Counted from the first letter of the stretch, positions 21,752 to 30,843 are shown. The stretch is DNA of 64,000 nucleotides from Pseudomonas sp. HN11 (GCF_021390155.1 NZ_CP089985.1:3049001-3113000); one strand, 5' to 3'. The notes: generated from the letters alone by a model not told the origin. Made by a program: numbers and translations.

Positions 21752-22669
21752 TCAATAGAGCTGGGGCACGATCAACTCTGGCGGGGTCGGGTTACGCGAG
21801 TAATCCTCCTGCCGTACGCGCTGCGGCAGTTCGATCACCGGTAGCTCGACTTCTTCATACGGCATCTGCCCAAGCAAGTGGTGGATGCAGTTGAGCCGGG
21901 CTTTCTTCTTGTCATCGGCCTGCACCACCCACCACGGTGCTTCGGCAATGTGGGTGCGCTCGAGCATGATCTCCTTGGCCTTGGTGTAGGCTTCCCAGCG
22001 CCGACGCGACTCCAGGTCCATTGGGCTGAGTTTCCACTGCTTGAGCGGGTCGTGAATGCGACTGAGAAAACGCAGGTGCTGCTCCTGGTCAGAGATGGAA
22101 AACCAGTACTTGATCAGTTGAATGCCGGAGCGAGCGAGCATGCGCTCGAACTCCGGGACGGTGCGGAAGAACTCCTCGTACTGCTCGTCGTTGCAAAAAC
22201 CCATGACTTGCTCGACACCGGCGCGGTTGTACCAACTGCGGTCGAACAGCACAATTTCGCCCGCGGCCGGCAAGTGCGAGACGTAGCGCTGGAAGTACCA
22301 CTGGGTCTGTTCGCGGTCGTTTGGAGCGGGCAGGGCGGCGACCCGGCAGACCCTGGGGTTGAGGCGCTGGGTGATGCGCTTGATCACACCGCCTTTACCG
22401 GCGGCATCGCGCCCCTCGAACAGGATCACCACCTTGTGGCCGGTCTTGACTACCCAACTCTGCAATTTCACCAGTTCGCCCTGCAGGCGGAACAGCTCGC
22501 TGAAGTAAACCCTGCGCGCGGCTTTCTCGGCGCTTTCACCAACGTGCTCGTCAAACAGGGTGTTGAGATCGTGTCCATCTTCGGATAATTCCAGTTCCAG
22601 CTCTTCGTCACTGTGATCCAGCAATTCACGGTGGATGCGTTGCATCAAGGCGTCTTCTACTGATGACAT
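21752..22669 (-). CDS. ppk2: Polyphosphate kinase 2
   Basis: 305 residues of the PPK2 family, a P-loop fold. Walker A is GRDAAGKGGVIKRITQRLNP, Walker B is EIVLFDRSWYNRAGVE, and a lid module follows (IHDPLKQWKLSPMDLESRRR). It transfers phosphate between polyphosphate and nucleoside diphosphates. A single PPK2 domain plus an acidic N-terminal extension of ~70 residues fits the one-domain class that phosphorylates NDPs. It is divergent from pstS across a short region with Pho-box-like sites, tying it to phosphate starvation. Confidence 0.93.
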   Translation of the reverse strand: MSSVEDALMQRIHRELLDHSDEELELELSEDGHDLNTLFDEHVGESAEKAARRVYFSELFRLQGELVKLQSWVVKTGHKVVILFEGRDAAGKGGVIKRITQRLNPRVCRVAALPAPNDREQTQWYFQRYVSHLPAAGEIVLFDRSWYNRAGVEQVMGFCNDEQYEEFFRTVPEFERMLARSGIQLIKYWFSISDQEQHLRFLSRIHDPLKQWKLSPMDLESRRRWEAYTKAKEIMLERTHIAEAPWWVVQADDKKKARLNCIHHLLGQMPYEEVELPVIELPQRVRQEDYSRNPTPPELIVPQLY

Positions 22670-22715
22670 GGGCGGAACTCGCGTGGTGGGGATGGCAAAG
22701 TCTTAGTCGCATTTT

Positions 22716-22733
22716 GTTACTAAGCAATGACAT
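22716..22733 (-). promoter_or_regulatory. Candidate Pho box for ppk2
   Basis: The minus strand reads ATGTCAT-TGCT-TAGTAAC, two half-sites close to the PhoB consensus CTGTCAT-N4-CTGTCAC, about 47 nt upstream of the ppk2 start codon. Confidence 0.5.
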
Positions 22734-22787
22734 CAAAAACCCAGATTGCGGCGGGAGAGGGGGACAACCGGGCGTTTTGCCACTGCA

Positions 22788-22805
22788 CGTTCATAAAACC
22801 GTAAC
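22788..22805 (+). promoter_or_regulatory. Candidate Pho box for pstS
   Basis: CGTTCAT-AAAA-CCGTAAC, with 13-14 of 18 positions in agreement with the PhoB consensus including the AAAA spacer, about 48 nt upstream of the pstS start. Confidence 0.6.
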
Positions 22806-22853
22806 AAGATTGTTGCAGAGTTGCCGAGCCCGAAATCACAAGGATTTTCCTTA

Positions 22854-23882
22854 ATGAAACGTCTGATGAAGTCTGCTGCACTCGCCGTTGCGGTTTCTCT
22901 CAGTGCCACCTCGGTGTTTGCTGCCGAGAGCATCCGCCTGACCGGTTCCGGTGCGAGTTTCCCAGCGCCGATCTACCTCACTTGGTTCAAGGATTTCAGC
23001 AAGAAAACCGAGGGCGTCACCGTTGACTACCAATCCAAGGGTAGCGGCGCGGGTGTACAAGACTTCCTGAACAAAACCGTCGACTTCGCCGCCAGCGACT
23101 CGGCGATGAAAGACGAAGACATCGCCAAGGTTGCCGAAGGCGCACAACTGCTGCCGATGACGGCCGGTGAAATTGTGTTGGCGTTCAACTTGCCAGGTAA
23201 TCCTAAAGAGCTGAAATTGCCGCGCGACGTGTACTCCAACATCTTCCTGGGCAAGATCACCAAGTGGAACGATCCGAAGATCGTCGCGGCCAACCCAGGC
23301 GTGAAACTGCCTGACATGCCGATCACCGTGGTCGTGCGTGCAGACTCCAGCGGCACCACTGCCGTATTCACCAAACACTTGGCCGCGATCAACCCTGAGT
23401 TCCAGAAAGACTTGGGCGAAGGCAACACCGTCAACTGGCCTGCCAGCGACAAGTTCATCAAATCGCCGAAAAACGATGGCGTGACCGCCACCGTACGCCA
23501 GACCCCAGGCGCAATCGGCTACATCGAATACGGCTTCGCCAAATTGGCCAAGGTTGACTTTGCTCAACTGCAGAACAAGGCCGGCAAGTACGTGGTACCG
23601 AACGCTGAAAGCGGTGCCGAAGCCCTGGCTGCGGTGAAAATGCCGGAAAGCCTGGTGGCCTGGCTGCCGGATCCGGATGGCGCCAAGTCCTACCCGATCA
23701 CTTCCTACACCTGGATGATTTTCCGCAAGGACAACGGCAACCCAGCCAAGGCCAAGGCCATGCGCGAAATGGTTGAGTACAGTTTGACCGAAGGTCAGAA
23801 AATCGCCGACTCGATGGGCTACATCCCGCTGCCGCCATCGGTTGTTGATCAAGTTCGCAAAGCTTCCGCCAACATTCAGTAA
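22854..23882 (+). CDS. pstS: Phosphate-binding protein PstS
   Basis: 342 residues from the ATG at 22854 (AAGGATT upstream). The upstream part of the frame is discarded because the signal peptide MKRLMKSAALAVAVSLSATS, cleaved after VFA, begins here. Family signatures are GSGASFPAPIYLTWF, YQSKGSGAGVQDFLN and ADSSGTTAVFTKHL, all phosphate-contacting loops. It captures periplasmic phosphate for the PstCAB transporter and is the first gene of the operon. Confidence 0.96.
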   Translation: MKRLMKSAALAVAVSLSATSVFAAESIRLTGSGASFPAPIYLTWFKDFSKKTEGVTVDYQSKGSGAGVQDFLNKTVDFAASDSAMKDEDIAKVAEGAQLLPMTAGEIVLAFNLPGNPKELKLPRDVYSNIFLGKITKWNDPKIVAANPGVKLPDMPITVVVRADSSGTTAVFTKHLAAINPEFQKDLGEGNTVNWPASDKFIKSPKNDGVTATVRQTPGAIGYIEYGFAKLAKVDFAQLQNKAGKYVVPNAESGAEALAAVKMPESLVAWLPDPDGAKSYPITSYTWMIFRKDNGNPAKAKAMREMVEYSLTEGQKIADSMGYIPLPPSVVDQVRKASANIQ

Positions 23883-23956
23883 GGCTTGCCAGGCCGCTTC
23901 CGGCATGGGCTGTCCGCCATGCCGGGAGCGTTCCCCCCTTGTTCCGGAATTAGCCA

Positions 23957-24922
23957 ATGAACACACCTTTTGTCGTACCGGTTAACCCGGACTCTGCGTG
24001 CCAGCCACCCTCTACGAAGGACTTCCTGGTTGATCGCACCTTCCGTGCACTTGCACGCATTGGCGTGGTGCTGGTGCTGGCGCTGGTTTTCGCGCTGGTC
24101 TTCGAAGTAGGGCGCAAGGCACTTCCCGGCATGGAAAAGCACGGTTTTGACGTGCTGTTCGGCAGTGTCTGGGACGTTAACCAAGGCAAATACGGCATTC
24201 TGCCAGCTATTTGGGGCACGCTTTACAGCGCCCTTATCGCGCTGCTGATCGCAGGCTTTTTTGGCGTCAGCATGGCGATTTTTCTCACCCAGGATTTCCT
24301 GCCAGCCAAACTGGCGGCGGTGTTTCGTACCATCGTCGAATTGCTCGCCGCTATTCCCAGCGTGGTCTACGGCCTCTGGGGCATTTATGTGGTGATCCCG
24401 GCCATCCGCCCGCTGACGGCGTGGCTGAATACTGAACTTGGCTGGATCCCTTTTTTCGGCACGTCCCTCAGCGGGCCTGGCCTGCTGCCGGCCGCGCTGG
24501 TGCTGGCCATCATGATTCTGCCGACCATTGCTGCTGTTTCACAGGACGCCCTCACCGGTGTGCCGATGAAAACCAAGCAAGCCGCCTACGGCATGGGGAC
24601 CACCCACTGGGAAGCGATTCTCAAGGTGATGGTGCCCTCTGCCGCTACCGGCATCTTCGGTTCGCTGGTACTCGGCCTGGGCCGCGCACTGGGTGAAACC
24701 ATGGCCCTGGCGATGCTGGTGGGTAACGCCAACAACATTTCTCTTTCCCTGTTCGCGCCGGCCAACACGCTGGCGGCCTTGTTGGCGCTGAACTTCCCCG
24801 AAGCCGGCCCGAACGAGATCGAAGTGTTGATGTACGCCGCACTGGTCCTGATGTTTATCACGCTGCTGGTAAACGTCATCGGTTCGATGATCATGGTCTA
24901 CGCCCAGCGGGGTACTAAATAA
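23957..24922 (+). CDS. pstC: Phosphate ABC transporter permease PstC
   Basis: 321 residues with about six to seven transmembrane helices. The binding-protein-dependent permease motif is near the C-terminus (KQAAYGMGTTHWEAILKVMV and LGLGRALGETMALAML). The N-terminal ~35 residues are cytoplasmic. The stop codon shares a base with the pstA start (TAATG), giving tight coupling. It forms the inner-membrane channel with PstA. Confidence 0.95.
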   Translation: MNTPFVVPVNPDSACQPPSTKDFLVDRTFRALARIGVVLVLALVFALVFEVGRKALPGMEKHGFDVLFGSVWDVNQGKYGILPAIWGTLYSALIALLIAGFFGVSMAIFLTQDFLPAKLAAVFRTIVELLAAIPSVVYGLWGIYVVIPAIRPLTAWLNTELGWIPFFGTSLSGPGLLPAALVLAIMILPTIAAVSQDALTGVPMKTKQAAYGMGTTHWEAILKVMVPSAATGIFGSLVLGLGRALGETMALAMLVGNANNISLSLFAPANTLAALLALNFPEAGPNEIEVLMYAALVLMFITLLVNVIGSMIMVYAQRGTK

Positions 24923-25815
24923 TGACTGATCTCTCTACGCCTATCACGGCCATGCCGAGCCTGCAGCGCCGGTTCGAAGGCCGTGCCCTGCGCAGCCTGG
25001 TGCTGACTACACTGGTGTGGTTCGGCGCGCTGCTGGCCAGCGTACCGCTGATTTCCGTGCTCTACATGCTGATCACCCGGGGTGGTGCGCGCTTGAGCCT
25101 GGAAGTGTTCACCGAGCTGCCACCCACGGGGTTCGAGACTGGCGGTGGTTTCGGCAACGCCATGGCCGGTACGTTCGTCATGGTCGGTATCGCTGCCGCC
25201 ATCGCCGTGCCGGTCGGCATCCTGGCTGCAATCTTCCTCGCGGAGCTGGGTCCGGACAGCAAACTGGCCAACGCCTCGCGCTTTGCCGCCAAGATGCTCA
25301 CCGGCTTGCCATCGATTCTGGCGGGTGTTTTCGCCTACGCCCTGGTGGTGATGACCACCGGGACCTACTCGGCCCCGGCCGGTGGCGTGGCGCTGGCGGT
25401 GCTGATGCTGCCGATCGTGGTGCTGACGGCTGAAGAGTCGATGAAAATGGTGCCCAAGATCATGAAAGATGCGGCCTACGGCATGGGCTGCACCCGCTCG
25501 CAGGTGATCTGGAAAATCGTCTTGCCCACCGGCATGCCCGCGATCCTGACCGGCGTGATGCTCGCAGTAGCGCGTGCCGCCGGCGAAACCGCCCCTCTGT
25601 TGTTTACCGCGCTGTTCAGCAACTACTGGATCTACCACGACGGCAGCCTGGCGGTCATGAATCCGACGGCGTCCCTCGCCGTGTTGATTTACAACTTCTC
25701 CGGCATGCCTTTCGACAACCAGCTCGAGCTCGCATGGGCGGCCTCGTTGGTGCTGGTAATGATCGTGCTGGTTGTGAATATCGTGAGCCGTATTTTCGGC
25801 AAGCCCAAGTACTAA
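24922..25815 (+). CDS. pstA: Phosphate ABC transporter permease PstA
   Basis: 297 residues and about six membrane helices. The conserved EAA-type loop is KDAAYGMGCTRSQVIWKIVL, followed by the RAAGETAPLLFTALFSNYW segment typical of PstA. It starts on the last base of the pstC stop and pairs with PstC in the membrane. Confidence 0.95.
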   Translation: MTDLSTPITAMPSLQRRFEGRALRSLVLTTLVWFGALLASVPLISVLYMLITRGGARLSLEVFTELPPTGFETGGGFGNAMAGTFVMVGIAAAIAVPVGILAAIFLAELGPDSKLANASRFAAKMLTGLPSILAGVFAYALVVMTTGTYSAPAGGVALAVLMLPIVVLTAEESMKMVPKIMKDAAYGMGCTRSQVIWKIVLPTGMPAILTGVMLAVARAAGETAPLLFTALFSNYWIYHDGSLAVMNPTASLAVLIYNFSGMPFDNQLELAWAASLVLVMIVLVVNIVSRIFGKPKY

Positions 25816-25834
25816 GAACGGGAGCACCTGAATT

Positions 25835-26653
<819 letters not shown>

Positions 26654-26680
26654 CCCATGCACCGTTTTTCAGGATTGCCA

Positions 26681-27379
26681 ATGCCTGCAACACATCGTCT
26701 TGACCTGGCCGCGATTGAACGCGCACTGCGTGAGGTACAGGCCCGTTTTGCCCAGCTCAGCCAGGACTTTACCGAGCCGCGCGACCCACTGACAGACGAA
26801 GTGCTGCAGAATGTGCTTGAAGGCTACGCCCTGATTGACGACTATGTTGCGCGCGGTGTCGACCTGTTCGACCTCCAGCAACTGAACCTGATGCTGGAGA
26901 TCAATGCCACTGTGCTCTGTGGCAAAGACCCGGTACGCCGGCAGGAATACGCCCAGCACCTGGCGGCTACCGAGGTGCACTTTTTCAACAATGTCGAAGG
27001 TGGCATCAAGGACTTGTATAACTGGTATTGCAAGCACCATAACGAATCCGTTTGGAAGCGAGCTGCCGGTGTCTATGTGCGAGTTCTCAGCAAGCCGCAG
27101 TTGTTCATTGAAGGCAATCACCGCAGTGGGTCGCTGATCGTCAGTTACCTGCTGATGCGCGAGGGGTTGGCGCCGTTCGTGCTGACGCTGGACAACGCCG
27201 AGGGCTACTTCAACCCGTCCTCGGTGATACGCAACTCCGCCAAGCATGGCGTCATGGCGTTGTACGAGTTGCCCAAGATCAAGAAAAAATACGCAGCGTT
27301 CCTGGAAGATAACGCCGCTGATCCGACAGGTTTTTTTCTGAGCGACACACCCGCGCCCGCCCACCAGGGGGCCCATTGA
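26681..27379 (+). CDS. Fic-like protein lacking the catalytic histidine
   Basis: 232 residues; the start at 26681 is chosen for AGGA 6 nt upstream. Residues ~140-160 read PQLFIEGNHRSGSLIVSYLL, which lines up with the Fic motif HPFxxGNGRxxR. Gln replaces the His base and His replaces the second Gly, while Phe, Glu, Gly, Asn and Arg are kept. The rest is helical, as in Fic domains. Canonical AMP transfer is therefore doubtful. It is 27 bp behind pstB and its stop overlaps the next gene, so it is in the pst operon, where phoU would be expected. A regulatory role in phosphate uptake is only inferred. Confidence 0.7.
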   Translation: MPATHRLDLAAIERALREVQARFAQLSQDFTEPRDPLTDEVLQNVLEGYALIDDYVARGVDLFDLQQLNLMLEINATVLCGKDPVRRQEYAQHLAATEVHFFNNVEGGIKDLYNWYCKHHNESVWKRAAGVYVRVLSKPQLFIEGNHRSGSLIVSYLLMREGLAPFVLTLDNAEGYFNPSSVIRNSAKHGVMALYELPKIKKKYAAFLEDNAADPTGFFLSDTPAPAHQGAH

Positions 27380-27969
27380 TGGGAAGGTACCCAGTGCTAG
27401 ACACGATCAAGCGTGTGTTCAAGCGTCAGCGAATCCGTATTTCGTTCGACATCGATGACACACTGGCCTGCCAGCTCCACCACAGCGCGACCGAGCACAG
27501 CCGCTTGCCGGCGTGTGTGCACCGTTGGCTGGGCGAACCGCTGCGCAGTGGCACCCGTGCACTGACCCGCGAACTGCGTCGCCAGGGCTGCAGCGTCTGG
27601 GTCTACACCTCGTCTGGCCGCACCCCGTCCTACATCCGTCGTTGGTTGCTGCTGTATGGTATCCACGTCGACGGCGTGGTCAATAGTGTGCGGCATAACC
27701 AGGCACTCACGGAGCGCGGGTTGGCCAGCACCCCGTCGAAATTTCCGCCGGCCTTCGACATTGACTTGCACGTCGATGATTCTGAAGGCGTTCAACTTGA
27801 AGGTTTCGATCACGGGTTTCGCGTGGTGGTCGTGGACCCGGAAGACGAGCAGTGGGCGCAGCGTGTGCTGGAGGCTGTTGCGCAGGTTCAGTCGCAACTT
27901 GCGCGGCAGCAACCACAGCGACACAAGGTGCCGGTGCCGGCTTATCCGGGGCTGACGTTGAACGGTTGA
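27379..27969 (+). CDS. HAD-superfamily-like hydrolase
   Basis: 196 residues from the ATG overlapping the previous stop (TGATG); a TTG one codon earlier is also possible. HAD motif I is ISFDIDDTLAC (both Asp present), motif II is VWVYTSSGRTPSY and motif IV is DIDLHVDDSEGVQ. No large cap domain is visible in the spacing. It probably removes phosphate from a small molecule or protein, with translation coupled to the Fic-like gene. Being in a pst operon suggests phosphate scavenging or signalling. The substrate is unknown. Confidence 0.75.
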   Translation: MGRYPVLDTIKRVFKRQRIRISFDIDDTLACQLHHSATEHSRLPACVHRWLGEPLRSGTRALTRELRRQGCSVWVYTSSGRTPSYIRRWLLLYGIHVDGVVNSVRHNQALTERGLASTPSKFPPAFDIDLHVDDSEGVQLEGFDHGFRVVVVDPEDEQWAQRVLEAVAQVQSQLARQQPQRHKVPVPAYPGLTLNG

Positions 27970-28072
27970 GCGCATTGATTGTTGCCACTCGTCTAATGCT
28001 TGGCACTCTGGCTGTGGTGCTGTCTCTCACAGGTAAGCGCGGACAAACCGAGCGTACGAATGGAGAGCCAGT

Positions 28073-28270
28073 ATGGACATCAATGAAAACGCCCCAGGCA
28101 ATATTTCGCAGCAGGAAGTGACCCGCGGCACAGACAACGAGACCGGGCATGATCCAAAGCGCAACGAGGATAATATCCCGCTACCGCCAGACGAAGAGGC
28201 ACCGCTTGAAGAGGACATGTCTGACGTAGAGGCTGCCGATTCAGTCGCGAGCGAGCATCCTGACAACTGA
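28073..28270 (+). CDS. Small acidic hypothetical protein
   Basis: 65 residues, very acidic, Pro/Glu/Asp-rich (PLPPDEEAPLEEDM), with no hydrophobic core, so likely disordered. RBS GGAG 7 nt before the ATG supports translation. It lies 103 bp behind the HAD gene and just before a strong terminator, and may be the last gene of the pst transcript. Function not recognised. Confidence 0.65.
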   Translation: MDINENAPGNISQQEVTRGTDNETGHDPKRNEDNIPLPPDEEAPLEEDMSDVEAADSVASEHPDN

Positions 28271-28285
28271 TAAGCCTCCAGGTAC

Positions 28286-28316
28286 AAAAATCCCGACCTT
28301 TGCGTCGGGATTTTTT
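28286..28316 (+). terminator. Intrinsic terminator
   Basis: AAAAATCCCGAC, a short loop, then GTCGGGATTTTTT. The symmetrical A and T tracts allow termination in both directions, serving the pst-side transcript and the convergent gene at 28346. Confidence 0.9.
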
Positions 28317-28345
28317 GTTGGGGAAGGGTGAAGGCCATTCAGGCG

Positions 28346-28627
28346 TCAGTCATCCACGGTAAACGTCACCCAGCCAGGGCCATCGGTTGATTTTTCAATG
28401 TCGGCGATCACACCGCCGACCGACGAGCCGTCCGGCAAGTTGACCGTCACATAGTTAGGGTGGGGAGGCCATTGAAGAGGGTCGTCGAAACTCAAACGGG
28501 CGAGTGTCGGCTTGCCGCTGCTGGTCAATTGAATATTCGCCGATTCATTCAGCTGTTCATCGGGGGGCGTACCCATGTGCCGGGAGGCAGTGATGACGCT
28601 GGCAATACCCTGGTAATCGTAAGACAT
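28346..28627 (-). CDS. Hypothetical protein
   Basis: 93 residues from the ATG at 28627 (MSYDYQGIASVI); the frame continues upstream to 28777 without a better start. The C-terminal half forms likely beta strands (NYVTVNLPDGSSVGGVIADI and GPGWVTFTVDD). It has no signal peptide. I know it only as the type of conserved small protein found in Pseudomonas; no function can be given. It converges on the terminator at 28286. Confidence 0.6.
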   Translation of the reverse strand: MSYDYQGIASVITASRHMGTPPDEQLNESANIQLTSSGKPTLARLSFDDPLQWPPHPNYVTVNLPDGSSVGGVIADIEKSTDGPGWVTFTVDD

Positions 28628-28849
28628 GACGGCTGACCTTTCATGAGTAGGGCGCGGACTCATCCGCATGGGGTGTCCTGGCAAATGCAGCGGATGCGGT
28701 CTGGGCATTTGGCTGCTGATTGAGTAGAGGGTGAAGGGCTGCACATCGTTCCCTTGCGCAGCTCTGCACATCTTCATTTAAGCAGCGAGAGGCTTTGACG
28801 ACGCCTATAACGCCACCACGGGCAATGTTCGAAGCCAGCGAGGAGGCAT

Positions 28850-28873
28850 AAAAAAGCCCGCAGTCGCGGGCTT
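28850..28873 (-). terminator. Intrinsic terminator
   Basis: On the minus strand AAAGCCCGC, loop GACT, GCGGGCTTTTTT, about 18 bp after the stop of the gene at 28891. Confidence 0.9.
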
Positions 28874-28890
28874 TCACGGGCCTTTGCGGC

Positions 28891-29265
28891 CTATTTGAAA
28901 AGGCCGCCAATTGCATTGATGGCGTCTGCTGCCTTATTCACGTTTTGCTGGCGCTGGGGGTTAGTGTCTACCTGTGCCTGGGCGTTGTAGCTGGGCGAGC
29001 CACAGCTTTTGTTGGTCTGCGTCAGGGCCGCTTGAAAGGCAGTAGCGCGTAGCGTATCGCCTTTGGCATTGGCCGCATTGATGTTTGCCTGCAGGTCACG
29101 GATCTGCTGCTGACAGGAGGCGGAGTTGGCGTTATTGGTGTTGTTGTTTGCTCCACCCAGCGCAGCTGAAAGAGCACCCGTCAGGGCAGTCAAGTCAGCG
29201 GCATGGGCCGACAAGGACATCAGGCTAAGGAGCGCGGCGGATGGAGCGAGCTTGGAAAGACGCAT
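28891..29265 (-). CDS. Small exported Asn-rich protein
   Basis: 124 residues from the ATG at 29265, chosen over 29277 because GAGG lies 6 nt before it. The N-terminus MRLSKLAPSAALLSLMSLSA is a Sec signal peptide, cleaved after AHA. The mature part has an Asn-rich stretch (GGANNNTNNANSASC) and two Cys (SCQQQIRDL, NKSCGSP), then helices with Gln and Ala. It is probably periplasmic and monomeric in its transcript, with its own terminator. Function unknown. Confidence 0.75.
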   Translation of the reverse strand: MRLSKLAPSAALLSLMSLSAHAADLTALTGALSAALGGANNNTNNANSASCQQQIRDLQANINAANAKGDTLRATAFQAALTQTNKSCGSPSYNAQAQVDTNPQRQQNVNKAADAINAIGGLFK

Positions 29266-29479
29266 GGCAAACCTCAATGTTTTATCGTCTGCACACGGAC
29301 GGAACCCGAGCTGGTGCAGAACAATATCCGTATAAAAGGTGGGTGCTCGGTTGCGACAAAATATTATTTGGTCATTTTTTGAGCTTCAACATTCGATTTC
29401 TCTAACTGTGAATGCCTTCACGTTGTGCGTCGATTTCCAGGCGTGAGGATCGAACGTGCCTTGGGTGGGTCAGCGTTTT

Positions 29480-29716
29480 TCAACAACGACTCGCTGCTGG
29501 CGCGTTCTCACCACCCACGGGTGCGCCGCTGACGCTGACGCGCTCGCGAATGCTTTTTTCGACGAGTGACGTGTCTAGCTCAATGGTTCTGTGAATATTG
29601 GGGTTGTCACCTCCACTTTTGGCGTCTACCCTGAAAATGTATGAATTATTACGAATTATTTCGAAGGCGCCTGTTTTCGAGGTGCGATACTCCAGGACGA
29701 GGAACGAAACATGTTT
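29480..29716 (-). other. Orphan minus-strand reading frame without start
   Basis: This 78-codon open stretch looks protein-like (GAFEIIRNNSYIFRVDAKSGG, then HRTIELDTSLVEKSIRERVS, ending APAASRC) but contains no ATG, GTG or TTG start. It may be the 3' fragment of a decayed gene at the left edge of the prophage remnant. The rest of 29,266-29,710 shows nothing else I can support. Confidence 0.35.
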
Positions 29717-29869
29717 TCACACGAAGGTCCCGCAATAGAGCTGTTGGTGTTCGTTTTTGGTTTGGCTGGCGTACTTCTGGTTGCTTGGTTTATTCACCAT
29801 CAATACGAACGCAAAGCCGGGAAAGGCGTAAAAAAACAACAAAATCGTAACGAAGGTCGCTCAGCCTGA
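29711..29869 (+). CDS. 52-residue single-pass membrane protein
   Basis: ATG 29711 preceded by GAGGAACGAAAC. It has a short acidic lead, one hydrophobic helix (LLVFVFGLAGVLLVAWFI) and a basic, Gln/Asn-rich tail ending GRSA. Its 3' end overlaps the tail of the truncated methyltransferase on the other strand. After its stop the same frame continues with a protein-like sequence to a TAA inside the left 17-bp repeat. Function unknown. Confidence 0.5.
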   Translation: MFSHEGPAIELLVFVFGLAGVLLVAWFIHHQYERKAGKGVKKQQNRNEGRSA

Positions 29870-30790
29870 GCTATCTACAAGACCGATGGCGACTTGGCGG
29901 AGGTTGATCGGGTCGACATCGCGTTGTCCGCGGAGAGTTTTGAGGTCAAAAGCCTCAGCAATGCGCTTTCTGTCAACTCGGTGGGACCGACTGACAAGCG
30001 GAAAAGATAAGGGCCTGCCCAGGTTTCCCAAGGGCCAGGAACTTTCCTCTCGATCTGGCCGGTGTGTTCCCAGTGACTGCCCAGGGATAGGTTGCTCTCG
30101 CTTTGAATCATCGCGCTTGAAACTATCCCGCTTGCTGCGCACCACTTTCATTGGGCCGTTCGACTTTCCGGGCACGCGATCACTCCCGCGCTGTTGCTCG
30201 AGATCCTGCGCCATTCGCACTATAGAGCTGAGCGCTGCAGGTTCCTTGATCGCATTCTGGTCGTAGTAATAACGTGGTGACTTGCTCAGAAGAAACAGGT
30301 ACTCGTGCGACTTTGTGCACCGGTCCTTGGTGGATTCAGGCATGGGATTCGGCTTGCTCCAGATAATGTCCTGGCGCAGATACCAACCATCATTTTGAAG
30401 GACAAAGGCCAGGCGCCACGGCATGCCCATCAGGTTTTTATCCGGGAGGCCAGTGCGTGTCCGAGTCCTGCCGATGCTGCCATCGCCATGAAGGGCTTTG
30501 ACGTGCTTGCCACCTGTCGATCCTCCCCACTTACTGTCGGTTGCATAGCTGTCGCCCATGTTGACCCAGGCTGTACCGTCATCCTGTAGTACTCGTCGCA
30601 CCTCGCGGAACACCTCGACCAGTCGCCCGATGAACTCCGCTGGTGTTTCCTCCAGGCCAATCTGGCCGTCGACACCGTAATCCCGCAACCCATAATAGGG
30701 CGGGCTGGTCACGCACATATGAACCGATTTGTCTGGCAGCGTCCGCATCGACTCAATGCAGTCGCCGATCAAGACACGATGCTGTTTCAT
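29861..30790 (-). CDS. Prophage DNA methyltransferase, C-terminally truncated
   Basis: The N-terminal ~250 residues are a site-specific amino-methyltransferase of the N4-cytosine/N6-adenine class. Visible are VTSPPYYGLRDYG (catalytic motif IV, SPPY), VNMGDSYATDSKW, the MGMPWRLAFVLQ region and IIWSKPNPMPES. Family members then have a C-terminal DPFGGSGTT SAM-binding motif. Here the sequence departs after LGNLGRP near 30,018, and the last ~50 codons look unrelated. Without motif I the product should be inactive. The start overlaps an 18-residue ORF (ATGA). The break coincides with the left 17-bp direct repeat. Confidence 0.8.
   Translation of the reverse strand: MKQHRVLIGDCIESMRTLPDKSVHMCVTSPPYYGLRDYGVDGQIGLEETPAEFIGRLVEVFREVRRVLQDDGTAWVNMGDSYATDSKWGGSTGGKHVKALHGDGSIGRTRTRTGLPDKNLMGMPWRLAFVLQNDGWYLRQDIIWSKPNPMPESTKDRCTKSHEYLFLLSKSPRYYYDQNAIKEPAALSSIVRMAQDLEQQRGSDRVPGKSNGPMKVVRSKRDSFKRDDSKREQPIPGQSLGTHRPDREESSWPLGNLGRPLSFPLVSRSHRVDRKRIAEAFDLKTLRGQRDVDPINLRQVAIGLVDSSG
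30002..30018. repeat. Left copy of 17-bp direct repeat (attL-like)
   Basis: AAAAGATAAGGGCCTGC, identical to 42239-42255 beside tRNA-Leu. It lies exactly where the methyltransferase loses homology, so it may mark the left boundary of the prophage. Confidence 0.6.
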
Positions 30791-30843
30791 GGCCTGGGCC
30801 CTCGGTAGATGAAGATGTAGGCGAACCAGAGGGTCGCGATCAT
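30787..30843 (-). CDS. 18-residue hydrophobic peptide
   Basis: ATG 30843 overlaps the stop of the upstream gene (ATGA), and its own stop overlaps the methyltransferase ATG. The peptide MIATLWFAYIFIYRGPRP is hydrophobic with a basic tail. The exact two-sided start-stop overlap suggests a genuine coupled mini-gene. Unknown function. Confidence 0.4.
   Translation of the reverse strand: MIATLWFAYIFIYRGPRP

Noticed and set aside
28641..28916. 91-codon minus-strand frame
   Set aside because: Begins inside the gene at 28891 and runs through its terminator; no RBS.
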